From: an uncultured Burkholderiales bacterium
Lineage (GTDB): Bacteria; Pseudomonadota; Gammaproteobacteria; Burkholderiales; Burkholderiaceae_C
Assembly: GCA_903861115.1 (NCBI GenBank)
Contig: CAIOTD010000027.1
Location: 1 to 57,120 of the forward strand
Reading direction: 5' to 3'
DNA: 57,120 bases
Below are positions 26,383-37,977 of the stretch, in pieces. How positions within the stretch are numbered: the first letter of the stretch is position 1; each line of letters starts with the position of its first letter. The notes beneath the pieces are model-generated. The model was not told the origin of the DNA. It worked only from the letters and a program-made list of their open reading frames with translations, and searched no databases. The position numbers and the translations under genes were made by a program.

Positions 26383-27078
26383 TTAAACGACTTTGAGGTC
26401 GATGGCGCCAACCCCTTCAACAAATCCATGCATCACGTCCCCTTTGACCACTGCATTGACGCCTTCTGGTGTGCCTGTAAAAATCAAGTCGCCCGCTTGC
26501 AACTCCCAAGCACTGGAGAGGTGCTCGATGGTTTCAGCAATGTTCCAAATGAGTTTGTTGATGTGGCTGTTTTGTCGATCTTGGGCGTTGACGCTGAGAT
26601 AAATTTGGGCCTTTTCAAGATCGTGTACCGATGCCTTGGGCACAATGGGCCCCATGGGTGAGCTGTGATCAAAGGACTTGCCAATGTCCCAAGGGCGTCC
26701 TTGTTTTTTCATGTCATTTTGCAAGTCTCTTCGGGTCATATCAAGACCAACGGCGTATCCATAAATGTGTTTTTCGGCATCTTGGGCCTTGATGTTTTTA
26801 CCGCCCACCCCTATCGCCACCACCAACTCAATTTCGTGATGAAAGTTTTGAGTCAAACTCGGGTAGGGCAACTCACCTGTGGTGCCATTGGGTACATAAA
26901 TCAAAGAGTCTGTGGGCTTTAAAAAGAAAAAGGGCGCTTCACGTCCGGTGTAGCCCATCTCTTTGGCGTGCTCTTCATAGTTTCTGCCGACACAATAAAT
27001 TCTGTGAATGGGAAACATGTGCTCACTGCCCGTAACGGGGACAGCTATGGGGGCTTGAGGGGAATGGGTGAAGTTCAT
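26383..27078 (-). CDS. Fumarylacetoacetate hydrolase-family protein
   Basis: The 231-residue protein has the FAH fold: CVGRNYEEHAKEMG near the N terminus, metal-binding acids in HHEIELVVAIG, the GYAVGLDMTRRDLQ segment and the GDLIFTGTPEGV loop. Relatives include fumarylpyruvate hydrolase and oxaloacetate tautomerase/decarboxylase. ATG 27078 leaves an N terminus of usual length. It stands alone; nothing adjacent names the substrate. Confidence 0.88.
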   Translation of the reverse strand: MNFTHSPQAPIAVPVTGSEHMFPIHRIYCVGRNYEEHAKEMGYTGREAPFFFLKPTDSLIYVPNGTTGELPYPSLTQNFHHEIELVVAIGVGGKNIKAQDAEKHIYGYAVGLDMTRRDLQNDMKKQGRPWDIGKSFDHSSPMGPIVPKASVHDLEKAQIYLSVNAQDRQNSHINKLIWNIAETIEHLSSAWELQAGDLIFTGTPEGVNAVVKGDVMHGFVEGVGAIDLKVV

Positions 27079-27249
27079 GAAAGGACAAATGATGAAGGTC
27101 AACGGGAATGCCAAAATGGAAAAAATCCGTTTGGCCGAACTCGATAGTTTAGCGCTTATGCAATAGTTTTCAAAATGGCTCCGCCCTGGACCCCAAAAAA
27201 TTGGGTAACATGGTGCGCAAACCCTCCAACCTTGCGGCCTTTTTCTCTC

Positions 27250-28080
27250 ATGACCCCTGCGTCCTCTTTACAAACCTCAGACTTTTGGCGCCCTCGCTGG
27301 GGTTTGGAGCGTCTAGGGGTTCGGACCCATTTGAGCTTTCGCGATGGAGGCGTCTCGCTCAAGCCCTTTGATCGCCTTAATTTGGGTTTGCATGTGGGTG
27401 ATGAGCCAGAGCGGGTTGAGCAAAACCGCTCGATTTATGAGCAGCAAATGGGCGCCAAAGCCGTCTTCTTTGATCAACGGCATGGCACCGATTGCGTCCA
27501 AATTGATCACGCCACACCCAACGGTTTGTGCGCGGATGGTGCTTACACCATGGCGCGTAGACTGGCCTGTACGATGATGGTGGCCGATTGCATGCCGGTG
27601 CTGCTCGCCGATGCCAAGGGTCGTCTGGTGGCGGCGGTTCATGTGGGGTGGCGCGGCTTGGTGGGCCTTGGGGGTCATTCGACCTTGTTGCCACTTGGCG
27701 TGCTCGAACAAGCTCACCAAGACATGAGCCGAGTGCTCAGGCAGGCCTTTGAGTCCTCAGAGGTGCGACTTTTTGCTTGGTTGGGCCCCTGTATAGGGCC
27801 CGAAACTTTTGAGGTCGGCGAGGAGGTCTTTGGCGCCTTCAAAGCCAAAGAGGCCTTCAATGCTGAGGCTTTTAAGCCCCTAGAGCACAAGCCGGGCAAA
27901 TACTTGGCGGACTTGCCTCAATTGGTCCGCCTGCAGCTCAAGCGCCTTGGCGTGCAAGACGTGTGGGGCAACGACGGCTCCAAGCCTTGGTGCACCGTCA
28001 GTCGTCCCGATCTTTATTTTTCTCACCGACGTGATCGCATCAGTGGTCGCTTTGCAGCCAGTATTTGGCTCGAGCCTTGA
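27250..28080 (+). CDS. pgeF: Purine nucleoside phosphorylase/laccase-domain protein PgeF (YfiH)
   Basis: The family acts on purine nucleosides and has been linked to correct peptidoglycan composition (PgeF). Signatures are the zinc ligands in FFDQRHGTDCV, VADCMPVLLAD and AAVHVGWRGL, and the GPCIGPETFEVG loop. ATG 27250 gives a 276-residue protein near the normal length; ATG 27175 is an alternative 25 codons earlier with an unlikely N terminus. The gene lies just upstream of phaC with a 100-base gap, an arrangement common in Burkholderiales. Confidence 0.88.
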   Translation: MTPASSLQTSDFWRPRWGLERLGVRTHLSFRDGGVSLKPFDRLNLGLHVGDEPERVEQNRSIYEQQMGAKAVFFDQRHGTDCVQIDHATPNGLCADGAYTMARRLACTMMVADCMPVLLADAKGRLVAAVHVGWRGLVGLGGHSTLLPLGVLEQAHQDMSRVLRQAFESSEVRLFAWLGPCIGPETFEVGEEVFGAFKAKEAFNAEAFKPLEHKPGKYLADLPQLVRLQLKRLGVQDVWGNDGSKPWCTVSRPDLYFSHRRDRISGRFAASIWLEP

Positions 28081-28180
28081 AAAAATCTGGACGCTGCACT
28101 CTAATTCGTGTCACCAAATACTGCGATACTTGAGCGCATCTCCTTGTCAAAAATTCTTTTGCTTCTCTGGACCGTTCAAT

Positions 28181-29896
28181 ATGCCCCAATCTGACAAACC
28201 CTCCAAGTCCGCCTCTCAGCCGCAAACCGCCTTGGATCCTTTGGCGAAAATGAAAGAGACTTTTGAGCAATTTTTGTCGAGCTTTCATGCGCAAGACGCA
28301 CACCCTGGCGCAGCGCTCATCAAGCCCCTTGAACTTGATGCACAAAAACTCCAAGGACTGCAAAGCGAATTCATTGAACGTGCCACCAAGCTTTGGAACG
28401 ACAGTTTGAGCGACAGCATACAACTCAAGGATCGACGCTTTAGCTCAGAGGCTTGGGCCCAGCAACCTTCCTCCAAGTTTGTCGCGGCGATGTATCTTTT
28501 GAATGGCGAGTTTTTACAAAAAATGGTCCACGCGGTCAAAGCCGATGAAAAAACCCAAGCGCGTTTGAGTTTTGCCGTTGAGCAATATGTGGCATTGACG
28601 TCGCCCAGTAATTTTTTACCTCTCAACCCAGAGGCGATGAAAAAAGCTCTCGAGAGCGATGGGCTTTCAATCTCCAAGGGTCTGCAAAATTTGCTGCACG
28701 ATGTCCAGCAAGGGCACGTCTCCATGACCGATGAAAGTGTCTTTGCGGTGGGCAAGAATGTGGCGCTCACAAGTGGTCAAGTGGTCTTTGAAAACCCTTA
28801 TTTTCAGCTCATCGAATTTGCCCCTTTGAGCGATAAAGTGTTTGAAAAGCCTTTGTTGCTCGTGCCCCCTTGCATCAACAAATACTACATTTTGGATCTC
28901 AAGCCTGAGAACTCTCTCATCCGGCACGCTGTGGCCAACGGGCACCGCACCTTTGTGGTGAGTTGGTGCAACCCAAAGGAGGACATGGCGCATGCAACTT
29001 GGGATGACTACATTGAGCACGTCGTGCTCAAGGCCATTGAAGTGACGCAGTCGATTGGGGCATCCAAGACCATCAATGCACTGGGTTTTTGTGTGGGCGG
29101 GACACTGTTGAGCACGGCTTTGGGCGTTTTGGCCGCAAAGGGCGAACAGCCTGTGGCGAGTCTCACACTGCTCACCACCTTGGTGGATTTTTCCAACACC
29201 GGCGTTTTGGACGTCTTTATCGATGAGAACATGGTCAAGTTCAGAGAACTTCAATACGCCAATGGTGGCCTGATGTCGGGCAAAGACATGGCGCAGACCT
29301 TTAGTTTTTTAAGGCCCAACGACCTCGTTTGGAATTACGTGGTGAACAATTATTTGAAGGGCGAATCCCCCCCGCCCTTTGATCTTTTGTATTGGAACAG
29401 CGACGCCACCAATTTACCCGGTCCTTTGTACGCCTGGTACCTCAGGAACATGTACCTTGAGAATTTATTAAAGGAGCCAGGTGCATTGACGGTTTGTGGA
29501 GAAGCCTTGGACTTGTCCCAGATCAAAGCGCCCGTGTACATCTATGGTTCACGAGAGGATCACATTGTGCCCATTGACGCGGCTTATGCGTCGACCCAGA
29601 TTTTTAAAGGCAAGAAGCGCTTTGTCATGGGGGCATCCGGGCACATTGCTGGCGTGATCAACCCACCGGCCAGTAAAAAAAGAAGCCATTGGGTCAGCGC
29701 CAAGGCCACCTTCCCCTCGGACTTGCAAGGCTGGGTGGCCAGCTCCAAAGAGGTGCCTGGGAGCTGGTGGGACGACTGGATGGGTTGGCTGTCTCAGTAC
29801 GCGGGCAAGCCTGTACAAGCGCCCAAAAAGCAGGGCAACAAAATCTTCAAACCCCTTGAGCCAGCGCCTGGTCGGTATGTGGCTGTGAAGGTCTAG
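28181..29896 (+). CDS. phaC: Class I poly(3-hydroxyalkanoate) synthase
   Basis: PhaC polymerises (R)-3-hydroxyacyl-CoA into storage granules. The 571-residue length fits class I. The lipase-like box GFCVGG holds the catalytic Cys, with the Asp in YGSREDHIVP and the His in ASGHIAGVINPP near the C terminus. ATG 28181 is chosen because the longer frame overlaps pgeF and codes nothing family-like. It is followed by phaA and phaB, so the locus can make polyhydroxybutyrate from acetyl-CoA. No phasin or phaR lies in the window. Confidence 0.96.
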   Translation: MPQSDKPSKSASQPQTALDPLAKMKETFEQFLSSFHAQDAHPGAALIKPLELDAQKLQGLQSEFIERATKLWNDSLSDSIQLKDRRFSSEAWAQQPSSKFVAAMYLLNGEFLQKMVHAVKADEKTQARLSFAVEQYVALTSPSNFLPLNPEAMKKALESDGLSISKGLQNLLHDVQQGHVSMTDESVFAVGKNVALTSGQVVFENPYFQLIEFAPLSDKVFEKPLLLVPPCINKYYILDLKPENSLIRHAVANGHRTFVVSWCNPKEDMAHATWDDYIEHVVLKAIEVTQSIGASKTINALGFCVGGTLLSTALGVLAAKGEQPVASLTLLTTLVDFSNTGVLDVFIDENMVKFRELQYANGGLMSGKDMAQTFSFLRPNDLVWNYVVNNYLKGESPPPFDLLYWNSDATNLPGPLYAWYLRNMYLENLLKEPGALTVCGEALDLSQIKAPVYIYGSREDHIVPIDAAYASTQIFKGKKRFVMGASGHIAGVINPPASKKRSHWVSAKATFPSDLQGWVASSKEVPGSWWDDWMGWLSQYAGKPVQAPKKQGNKIFKPLEPAPGRYVAVKV

Positions 29897-30037
29897 GGAG
29901 GGGGTAAGCGATGAAGCCAAATCGAATTAAATCAACCTTTTTTGATCTAAGGCATGGTAGATTCACTTAAATATGGTTTAACTTACGGGGTGTGACCATT
30001 CAATGGATTAATCAGTGATTTTTTGGAGTAATCAGTT

Positions 30038-31219
30038 ATGAAAGATATCGTCATCGTTTCAGCCGCTAGAACCGGAGTGGGTAAATTTGGGGGCTCTTTG
30101 GCCAAGGTGTCTGCGCCTGATCTGGGTGCTGTGGTGATCAAGGAGGTCTTGGCTCGAGCGAAGAATTTGGATCCCGCGTTGATTGGTGAGGTGATTTTGG
30201 GGCAAGTCTTGGCGGCCGGTTCAGGGCAAAATCCCGCTCGCCAAGCCTTGATGAAGTCCGGCATTCCACAAGAAGTGCCCGCGTTGACCATCAACGCGGT
30301 TTGTGGCTCCGGTCTCAAAGCGGTGATGTTGGCGGCTCAGTCCATCGCCTGGGGCGACAGTGAAATTGTGATCGCCGGTGGGCAAGAAAACATGAGTGCC
30401 TCGCCCCATTTGTTGATGGGCTCCAGAGACGGTCAGCGCATGGGCGACTGGAAAATGGTCGACTCGATGATTGTGGACGGTTTGTGGGATGTTTATCACC
30501 AGTACCACATGGGCATCACGGCAGAAAATGTGGCCAAAGCCAACGGGATCACCCGTGAGATGCAAGATGCATTGGCCCTGGCCTCCCAACAAAAGGCGGC
30601 CGCGGCTCAAGAGGCCGGTCGCTTTGATGCGGAGATTGCTGCGGTCACCATTCCTCAAAGAAAGGGTGACCCCATTGTGTTCAAGAGCGATGAATACATC
30701 AACAAAAAGACAAGCGCTGAGGCTTTGGCAGGTTTGCGACCCGCTTTTGACAAAGCGGGGTCCGTGACGGCTGGAAATGCCTCGGGGATCAATGACGGTG
30801 CAGCGGCCGTCATGGTCATGACGGCTCAAAAGGCCGCCGCCCTTGGACTCACGCCCTTGGCAAGAATTGCCTCCTTTGCCACCAGTGGCCTAGACCCCGC
30901 ATTGATGGGCATGGGCCCCGTGCCTGCGTCTCAAAAAGCCTTGGCCCGCGCGGGGTGGAGCGTGGATTCCGTGGATCTCTTTGAGCTCAACGAAGCCTTT
31001 GCCGCGCAAGCCTGCGCGGTGAACAAATCTTTAGGCATTGATCCGAGCAAGGTCAATGTCAATGGAGGTGCCATTGCCATCGGTCACCCAATTGGTGCGT
31101 CAGGTTGCAGAATCTTGGTATCTTTATTGCATGAGATGCAACGCTCCAATGCCAAGCGTGGTTTGGCTGCCCTGTGCATTGGTGGCGGCATGGGGGTTTC
31201 TTTGACCCTAGAGCGTTGA
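30038..31219 (+). CDS. phaA: Acetyl-CoA acetyltransferase (beta-ketothiolase)
   Basis: The enzyme condenses two acetyl-CoA to acetoacetyl-CoA. The 393-residue chain has the acyl-enzyme Cys in [11 protein letters not shown] (about residue 89), the NEAFAAQ motif, the catalytic His in GHPIGASG and the second Cys in CIGGGMG near the end. It lies 141 bases after phaC and 65 bases before phaB, so the PHB route is complete. The short direct repeat TAATCAGT occurs twice just before the start. Confidence 0.95.
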   Translation: MKDIVIVSAARTGVGKFGGSLAKVSAPDLGAVVIKEVLARAKNLDPALIGEVILGQVLAAGSGQNPARQALMKSGIPQEVPALTINAVCGSGLKAVMLAAQSIAWGDSEIVIAGGQENMSASPHLLMGSRDGQRMGDWKMVDSMIVDGLWDVYHQYHMGITAENVAKANGITREMQDALALASQQKAAAAQEAGRFDAEIAAVTIPQRKGDPIVFKSDEYINKKTSAEALAGLRPAFDKAGSVTAGNASGINDGAAAVMVMTAQKAAALGLTPLARIASFATSGLDPALMGMGPVPASQKALARAGWSVDSVDLFELNEAFAAQACAVNKSLGIDPSKVNVNGGAIAIGHPIGASGCRILVSLLHEMQRSNAKRGLAALCIGGGMGVSLTLER

Positions 31220-31284
31220 GTTGCACAGTTGTGCGACAGTGTCGAGTTTTTTTGAATTCATTAATTAAATAAAGTGAGACAAAC

Positions 31285-32022
31285 ATGAGTAAAAAGGTAG
31301 CTTACGTCACGGGTGGTATGGGTGGCATTGGAACCGCGATCTGTCAAAGATTGCACAAAGATGGATTCTTGGTGATTGCCGGTTGTGGACCCACTCGCGA
31401 CTTTGTGAAGTGGATCAACGAACAAAAGGCGCTGGGCTTTGATTTCCACACCTCTGTTGGCAACGTCAGCGAGTGGGAGTCCACCGTAGAGGCCTTCTCC
31501 AAGGCCAAAGCCGAATTTGGTTCCATTGACGTGTTGGTGAACAACGCGGGCATTACCCGGGACAAAATGTTTTTGAAGATGACCCGAGACGATTGGGATG
31601 CGGTGATTGACACCAATTTGAACTCCATGTTCAATGTGACCAAACAAGTCGTGGGTGACATGGTTGAAAAGGGTTGGGGTCGCATCATTCAGATCTCCTC
31701 GGTCAATGGTGAGAAAGGGCAGTCTGGACAAACCAACTACTCAGCCGCCAAGGCGGGCATGCACGGCTTTACCATGGCCTTGGCTCAAGAAATGGCCAGT
31801 AAAGGCGTGACGGTCAACACCGTCAGTCCTGGCTACATTGGCACCGACATGGTCAAAGCCATTCGACAAGATGTGCTGGACAAAATTGTGGCGACCATTC
31901 CTGTGAAGCGTTTGGGGACTCCCGATGAAATCGGCTCCATCGTGGGTTGGTTGGCCAGTGCTGAGTCGGGCTTCACCACGGGTGCAGACTTCTCTTGCAA
32001 TGGTGGTTTGCACATGGGCTGA
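31285..32022 (+). CDS. phaB: Acetoacetyl-CoA reductase (NADPH)
   Basis: PhaB reduces acetoacetyl-CoA to (R)-3-hydroxybutyryl-CoA, the PhaC substrate. The 245-residue short-chain dehydrogenase has the cofactor loop GGMGGIG (11-17), the NNAGITRD motif, and the catalytic Ser, Tyr and Lys (ISSVNG, then YSAAKAG). It ends the phaC-phaA-phaB unit, and a strong terminator follows. Confidence 0.95.
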   Translation: MSKKVAYVTGGMGGIGTAICQRLHKDGFLVIAGCGPTRDFVKWINEQKALGFDFHTSVGNVSEWESTVEAFSKAKAEFGSIDVLVNNAGITRDKMFLKMTRDDWDAVIDTNLNSMFNVTKQVVGDMVEKGWGRIIQISSVNGEKGQSGQTNYSAAKAGMHGFTMALAQEMASKGVTVNTVSPGYIGTDMVKAIRQDVLDKIVATIPVKRLGTPDEIGSIVGWLASAESGFTTGADFSCNGGLHMG

Positions 32023-32077
32023 TCCACCCAGGCTTGGGGCTCAAGCGTCCAAGCCTGAGAGGGCTTCTCTCCAAAAG

Positions 32078-32116
32078 GCCTTTGGGGTCCCGCAAGGGCT
32101 TCAAAGGCTTTTTTTT
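32078..32116 (+). terminator. Terminator after phaB
   Basis: GCCTTTG (32078-32084) pairs with CAAAGGC (32102-32108), with an inner CCC-GCAA-GGG hairpin, followed by eight T. A second inverted repeat, AGGCTTGG/CCAAGCCT, lies just before at about 32029-32055. This closes the PHB unit and separates it from the next gene. Confidence 0.88.
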
Positions 32117-32193
32117 GCGTGCTTTGTAGGCGGACCCCATGCTGTGCGCGGGAGGGTTCGAGCGTTCAAGACCCCTCTTCAGATCAGATTAAA

Positions 32194-32772
32194 ATGCAAG
32201 CACGTGATCCCTTTTTGAATACCTTGGCTTGCCCTGCAACTGTGGCCTTCGATGACTTGACCTCCATGACCTACAACGCCGCCCCAGATTTAAAACTTGA
32301 TTTAAGTTTTGTTCGACAAGTCAATGTGCCCAAGGCCTTGATTTGGCGTGCTTGGAGCGAGCCTGATTTGCTCAAACGCTGGTTTTGCCCAAAACCCTGG
32401 CTCACCACCGAATGCGAGATGGACTTGCGCCCAGGGGGGCTTTTTAAAACGCTCATGCAGTCCCCTGAAGGCGATGAGTTTCCCAACGTGGGGTGCTTCC
32501 TGGATGTGCAGGTGAACCATCGGCTGGTGTGGACCAATGCATTGGGCCCTGGGTTCAGGCCCAATCAGGCTCACAGTTTGGGGGTCGAGGACAGCCACTT
32601 CTTTTTCACCGCCACCATTGAATTGCAGGACCACCTCGGGGGCACCCGTTACTTTGCTGGCGTTCAACATGCAGATGAACGCGCTTGCAACAAACACCGA
32701 GACATGGGGTTTGAGCAGGGATGGGGCCTGGCACTTGAGCAAATGGTTGACATGATCAACCAAGGCATTTGA
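32194..32772 (+). CDS. SRPBCC/AHSA1-family protein
   Basis: The roughly 192-residue protein carries an AHSA1 (activator of Hsp90 ATPase C-terminal) like START-type domain: FVRQVNVPKALIWRAWSEPDLLKRWF near the N side, then DLRPGGLFKTLM and GWGLALEQMVDMI at the end. Such proteins bind hydrophobic ligands; the ligand is unknown. The start is uncertain: ATG 32194 gives about 30 residues before the domain and ATG 32266 gives about six. It ends eight bases before dusA and is probably co-transcribed with it. Confidence 0.82.
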   Translation: MQARDPFLNTLACPATVAFDDLTSMTYNAAPDLKLDLSFVRQVNVPKALIWRAWSEPDLLKRWFCPKPWLTTECEMDLRPGGLFKTLMQSPEGDEFPNVGCFLDVQVNHRLVWTNALGPGFRPNQAHSLGVEDSHFFFTATIELQDHLGGTRYFAGVQHADERACNKHRDMGFEQGWGLALEQMVDMINQGI

Positions 32773-32780
32773 GTCTGCAG

Positions 32781-33821
32781 ATGCACAAACTTCGACACCT
32801 TTTAAGTGTAGCGCCCATGATGGATTGGACCGACCGCCACTGTCGCTTCTTTCATCGCTTGATCACACAAAGAACCCTTCTGTACACGGAGATGGTCACC
32901 ACAGGGGCCTTGCTGTTTGGAGATCAAGCCAGGCATTTGGATTTTGATGCGTGTGAGCATCCGCTGGCACTGCAGTTGGGCGGCTCTGAGCCTGAAGATT
33001 TGGCCAAGTGCGCAAAAATAGGACAGGGTTGGGGTTACGATGAAATCAATCTCAATTGTGGCTGTCCTTCTGAGCGTGTGCAAAGAGGCGCTTTTGGTGC
33101 ATGCTTGATGAATGAGCCGCAAACGGTGGCGGCAGGCGTCAAAGCCATGCTGGATGTGGTGGATATTCCAGTCACCGTGAAGCACCGCATCGGCATTGAT
33201 CACAATGAAAGTTACGAGTTTGTTCGTGACTTTGTGGGTGCGGTGAGCTTGGCCGGTTGTGAAATATTTATCGTTCATGCCAGAAATGCGGTTCTTAAAG
33301 GTCTGAGCCCTAAAGAAAACAGAGAAATTCCGCCGCTGCGCTACGACACCGTGCATCGCTTAAAAAAAGACTTTCCTGGTTTGACCTTTGTGTTGAATGG
33401 CGGGCTTCAAAACAATGCGCAAATAGCCCTTGAAGGCTCTCAGGTCGATGGCGTCATGGTAGGGCGCGCAGCCTATCACACGCCCTTCATGATGCGCTCG
33501 TGGGACACTTGGTTCAACGAGGGCCAAATCGGTACGGACCTTGAGCGTGTCTCGGGTGAGCCATCCGAGGCGCTTCGATTTGAGATTGAGCAGCAAATGG
33601 CGCAGTACATGAGCATTCAGTGCAAATCAACAGGACAGTCTTGGCTCTCCATGGCTCGCCACATGCTGGGTCTTTGGCACGGTCAGTCAGGTGCCAGGCT
33701 TTGGCGCCAAGTGTGGAGTGATTCTCATTTAAAGGATTTGAGCCCACTGGAGGTCATGCAGCGTGCCACATTGGCGCGCAAAGGCGTAAAAAAAGGCGAG
33801 AACGAGATGGGTGGCATATAA
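32781..33821 (+). CDS. dusA: tRNA-dihydrouridine synthase A
   Basis: The FMN enzyme reduces uridine 20/20a in the tRNA D loop. The 346-residue protein matches DusA closely: SVAPMMDWTDRHCRFFHRL, LLYTEMVTTGALL, INLNCGCPSERVQ with the catalytic Cys, FIVHARNAVLKGLSPKENR and DGVMVGRAAY. ATG 32781 is preferred to TTG 32769. It follows the SRPBCC gene directly. Confidence 0.95.
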   Translation: MHKLRHLLSVAPMMDWTDRHCRFFHRLITQRTLLYTEMVTTGALLFGDQARHLDFDACEHPLALQLGGSEPEDLAKCAKIGQGWGYDEINLNCGCPSERVQRGAFGACLMNEPQTVAAGVKAMLDVVDIPVTVKHRIGIDHNESYEFVRDFVGAVSLAGCEIFIVHARNAVLKGLSPKENREIPPLRYDTVHRLKKDFPGLTFVLNGGLQNNAQIALEGSQVDGVMVGRAAYHTPFMMRSWDTWFNEGQIGTDLERVSGEPSEALRFEIEQQMAQYMSIQCKSTGQSWLSMARHMLGLWHGQSGARLWRQVWSDSHLKDLSPLEVMQRATLARKGVKKGENEMGGI

Positions 33822-33928
33822 AAACTCCAATTTGAGCAGTTTTTAATACACAATCTATGAACAATGACCTCAAAGCAAAGCCTTTGAGAAGACAAGCATT
33901 CAAAGACGGTATGCGTATTGGGAGCACC

Positions 33929-36081
<2,153 letters not shown>

Positions 36082-36085
<4 letters not shown>

Positions 36086-37218
36086 CACCCCTTGAATTGG
36101 TTCAAGGCCTTTTGAGTGACATCGATGTCACCAAGAGGCGTTCAATGGCCAAGGCCATTACCCTTCTTGAGTCCACCAAGCCCATGCATCGGCAAGCGGC
36201 CGATGAGATGCTGCAGATTTTGCAACTTCACCCCAAACCTAAAACCACCTTGAGGCTGGGCATCAGTGGTGTGCCAGGCGTGGGCAAGAGCACCTTCATC
36301 GAGGCCTTGGGCTTGGCTTTGATTGCCAAAGGTCAACGGGTTGCTGTGTTGGCGGTGGACCCTTCGTCCTCCTTGTCAGGGGGCTCCATCTTGGGGGACA
36401 AGACACGGATGCAAAGTCTCTCGGTCAGTGAACACGCCTTCATTCGACCCAGTCCCAGCAGCGGCAATTTGGGCGGGGTGTGTGAAAAAACCCGTGAATG
36501 CATGTTGATCTGTGAGTACGCTGGATTTGATGTGGTGATCGTGGAGACCGTGGGTGTGGGGCAAAGTGAGGTGGCCGTTGCCAACATGACGGATGTTTTT
36601 TTGCTCTTGCATTTGCCCAACGCAGGGGATGATTTGCAGGCCATGAAAAAGGGCGTCATGGAGTTTGCCGATTTTGTGGTGATCAACAAAGCAGACTTGG
36701 ATCCCGATGCCGCCATGCGCGCGCAATCCATGATGTCAAGCGCGATGCGCTTGGTGTCTCAATCCAAAGGGGGCCCAAGTGCAAGCAGCGCCGCGTCTTA
36801 TGCCGGCATGACGGATGCAGAACTGCTCGCCCACGGCGTGTCGCCATCGGCGCCGTCTCCTGGGGCCTTCGGCCCCATGGATCAATACGTGGGTCTCAAG
36901 GCCGCGCACGCCTTGCAAATGGATCCGACATGGCGGGTGTTGCAAATTTCTGCCCTCAAGATGCACGGCATTGATGTGCTGCTTGAGCGAGTGCTTCAAT
37001 ACCAGGTTGAGCAAATGAAGTCGCGCGCCTTTGAGCGCAAGCGAGCCCAACAAGCCGTCTCTTGGCTGTGGGAGCGGGTGCATTCGGGCTTGAGAAACGC
37101 CTTCATGGAGAACCCAAGTGTCCTTCAAGCACTGCCCGATTTGCTCGCACAGGTCACGAAAGGGACTTTGGAGCCCTCGAGTGCGGCCAGAATGCTGCTC
37201 AAACTCAAGCAAGTGTGA
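36082..37218 (+). CDS. meaB: Methylmalonyl-CoA mutase-associated GTPase MeaB (ArgK family)
   Basis: MeaB is a G3E GTPase that loads and protects the cobalamin of the mutase. The 378-residue protein has Walker [10 protein letters not shown] (about 65-73), [19 protein letters not shown], the switch ETVGVGQSE and the guanine-binding NKAD. TTG 36082 overlaps the mutase stop (TTGA), and AGGA lies nine bases upstream, so coupled translation is likely. A region rich in Ser, Ala, Gly and Pro near residues 230-265 looks like an insertion loop. Confidence 0.93.
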
Positions 37219-37266
37219 AGGAGAGCCGTCCATGTTTTTTCTGCTCAATAGGGAGGTTTGTTGAAT

Positions 37267-37893
37267 ATGAGGGTGCCACTTTTTCCTTTAAGCACGACCC
37301 TGTTTCCTGAGGGTTTGTTGCCGCTGAAGATCTTTGAGCCACACTATTTGGCGATGGTGAAAAAAGCCCTGAATGAGAAAACCCCCTTTGGTGTGGTGAC
37401 CCTGACGCAGGGCTCTGAAACACGGGTCGCGGGCCAGCAGGTGGGGTTTTCTGACATTGGCGTTTTGGCGCACATCGAGTCCTTTGAAGAAATCAAACCC
37501 AATTTGTTCTTTTTGCTGTGCAAGGGGGTTGAGCGCTTCACCGTCTTGTCCAAGGCGCAAGAAAGCAGTGGTTTATGGGTGGCCGAGGTGAGTGTGTTGC
37601 CCGCTGATGCACCTAAACCCATCCCCAAGGAGTTGCAAGAGGCGGCGGATAAATTGGGCAAAGTGATCGTGTCCTTTCAAAAGCACCACATCAAGGCGCA
37701 AGAGATGCCCTTTACGCAACCTTACCGGCTCGATGACTGTGGCTGGGTGGCCAACCGATGGTGTGAGATGCTGCCCCTCAACCCCTCACAAAAGGAGTTG
37801 CTTTTGAGTCAAAACAACCCCAGGCTGAGGCTGGATTTGGTCAATGATATTTTGGATGAAATTCAAATATCGATCCAGTTTCCAAATGGTTAG
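37267..37893 (+). CDS. LON N-terminal (substrate-binding) domain protein
   Basis: The roughly 208-residue protein carries only the substrate-recognition domain of Lon protease: RVPLFPLSTTLFPEGLLPLKIFEPHYLAMV at the start. ATPase and protease domains are absent. The family is common in proteobacteria; its role is unknown, possibly substrate delivery. GGGAGG lies ten bases before ATG 37267; TTG 37258 or 37261 are alternatives. It sits between meaB and the carboxylase beta gene, but nothing ties it to that pathway. Confidence 0.85.
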   Translation: MRVPLFPLSTTLFPEGLLPLKIFEPHYLAMVKKALNEKTPFGVVTLTQGSETRVAGQQVGFSDIGVLAHIESFEEIKPNLFFLLCKGVERFTVLSKAQESSGLWVAEVSVLPADAPKPIPKELQEAADKLGKVIVSFQKHHIKAQEMPFTQPYRLDDCGWVANRWCEMLPLNPSQKELLLSQNNPRLRLDLVNDILDEIQISIQFPNG

Positions 37894-37977
37894 TACGGGG
37901 TGTATTTTTCGAGGGTTACCGTGTACATTGGAGACTGATTGGGGTCTTTGCAAGATTAATTTTTTTGATGGTTCAAT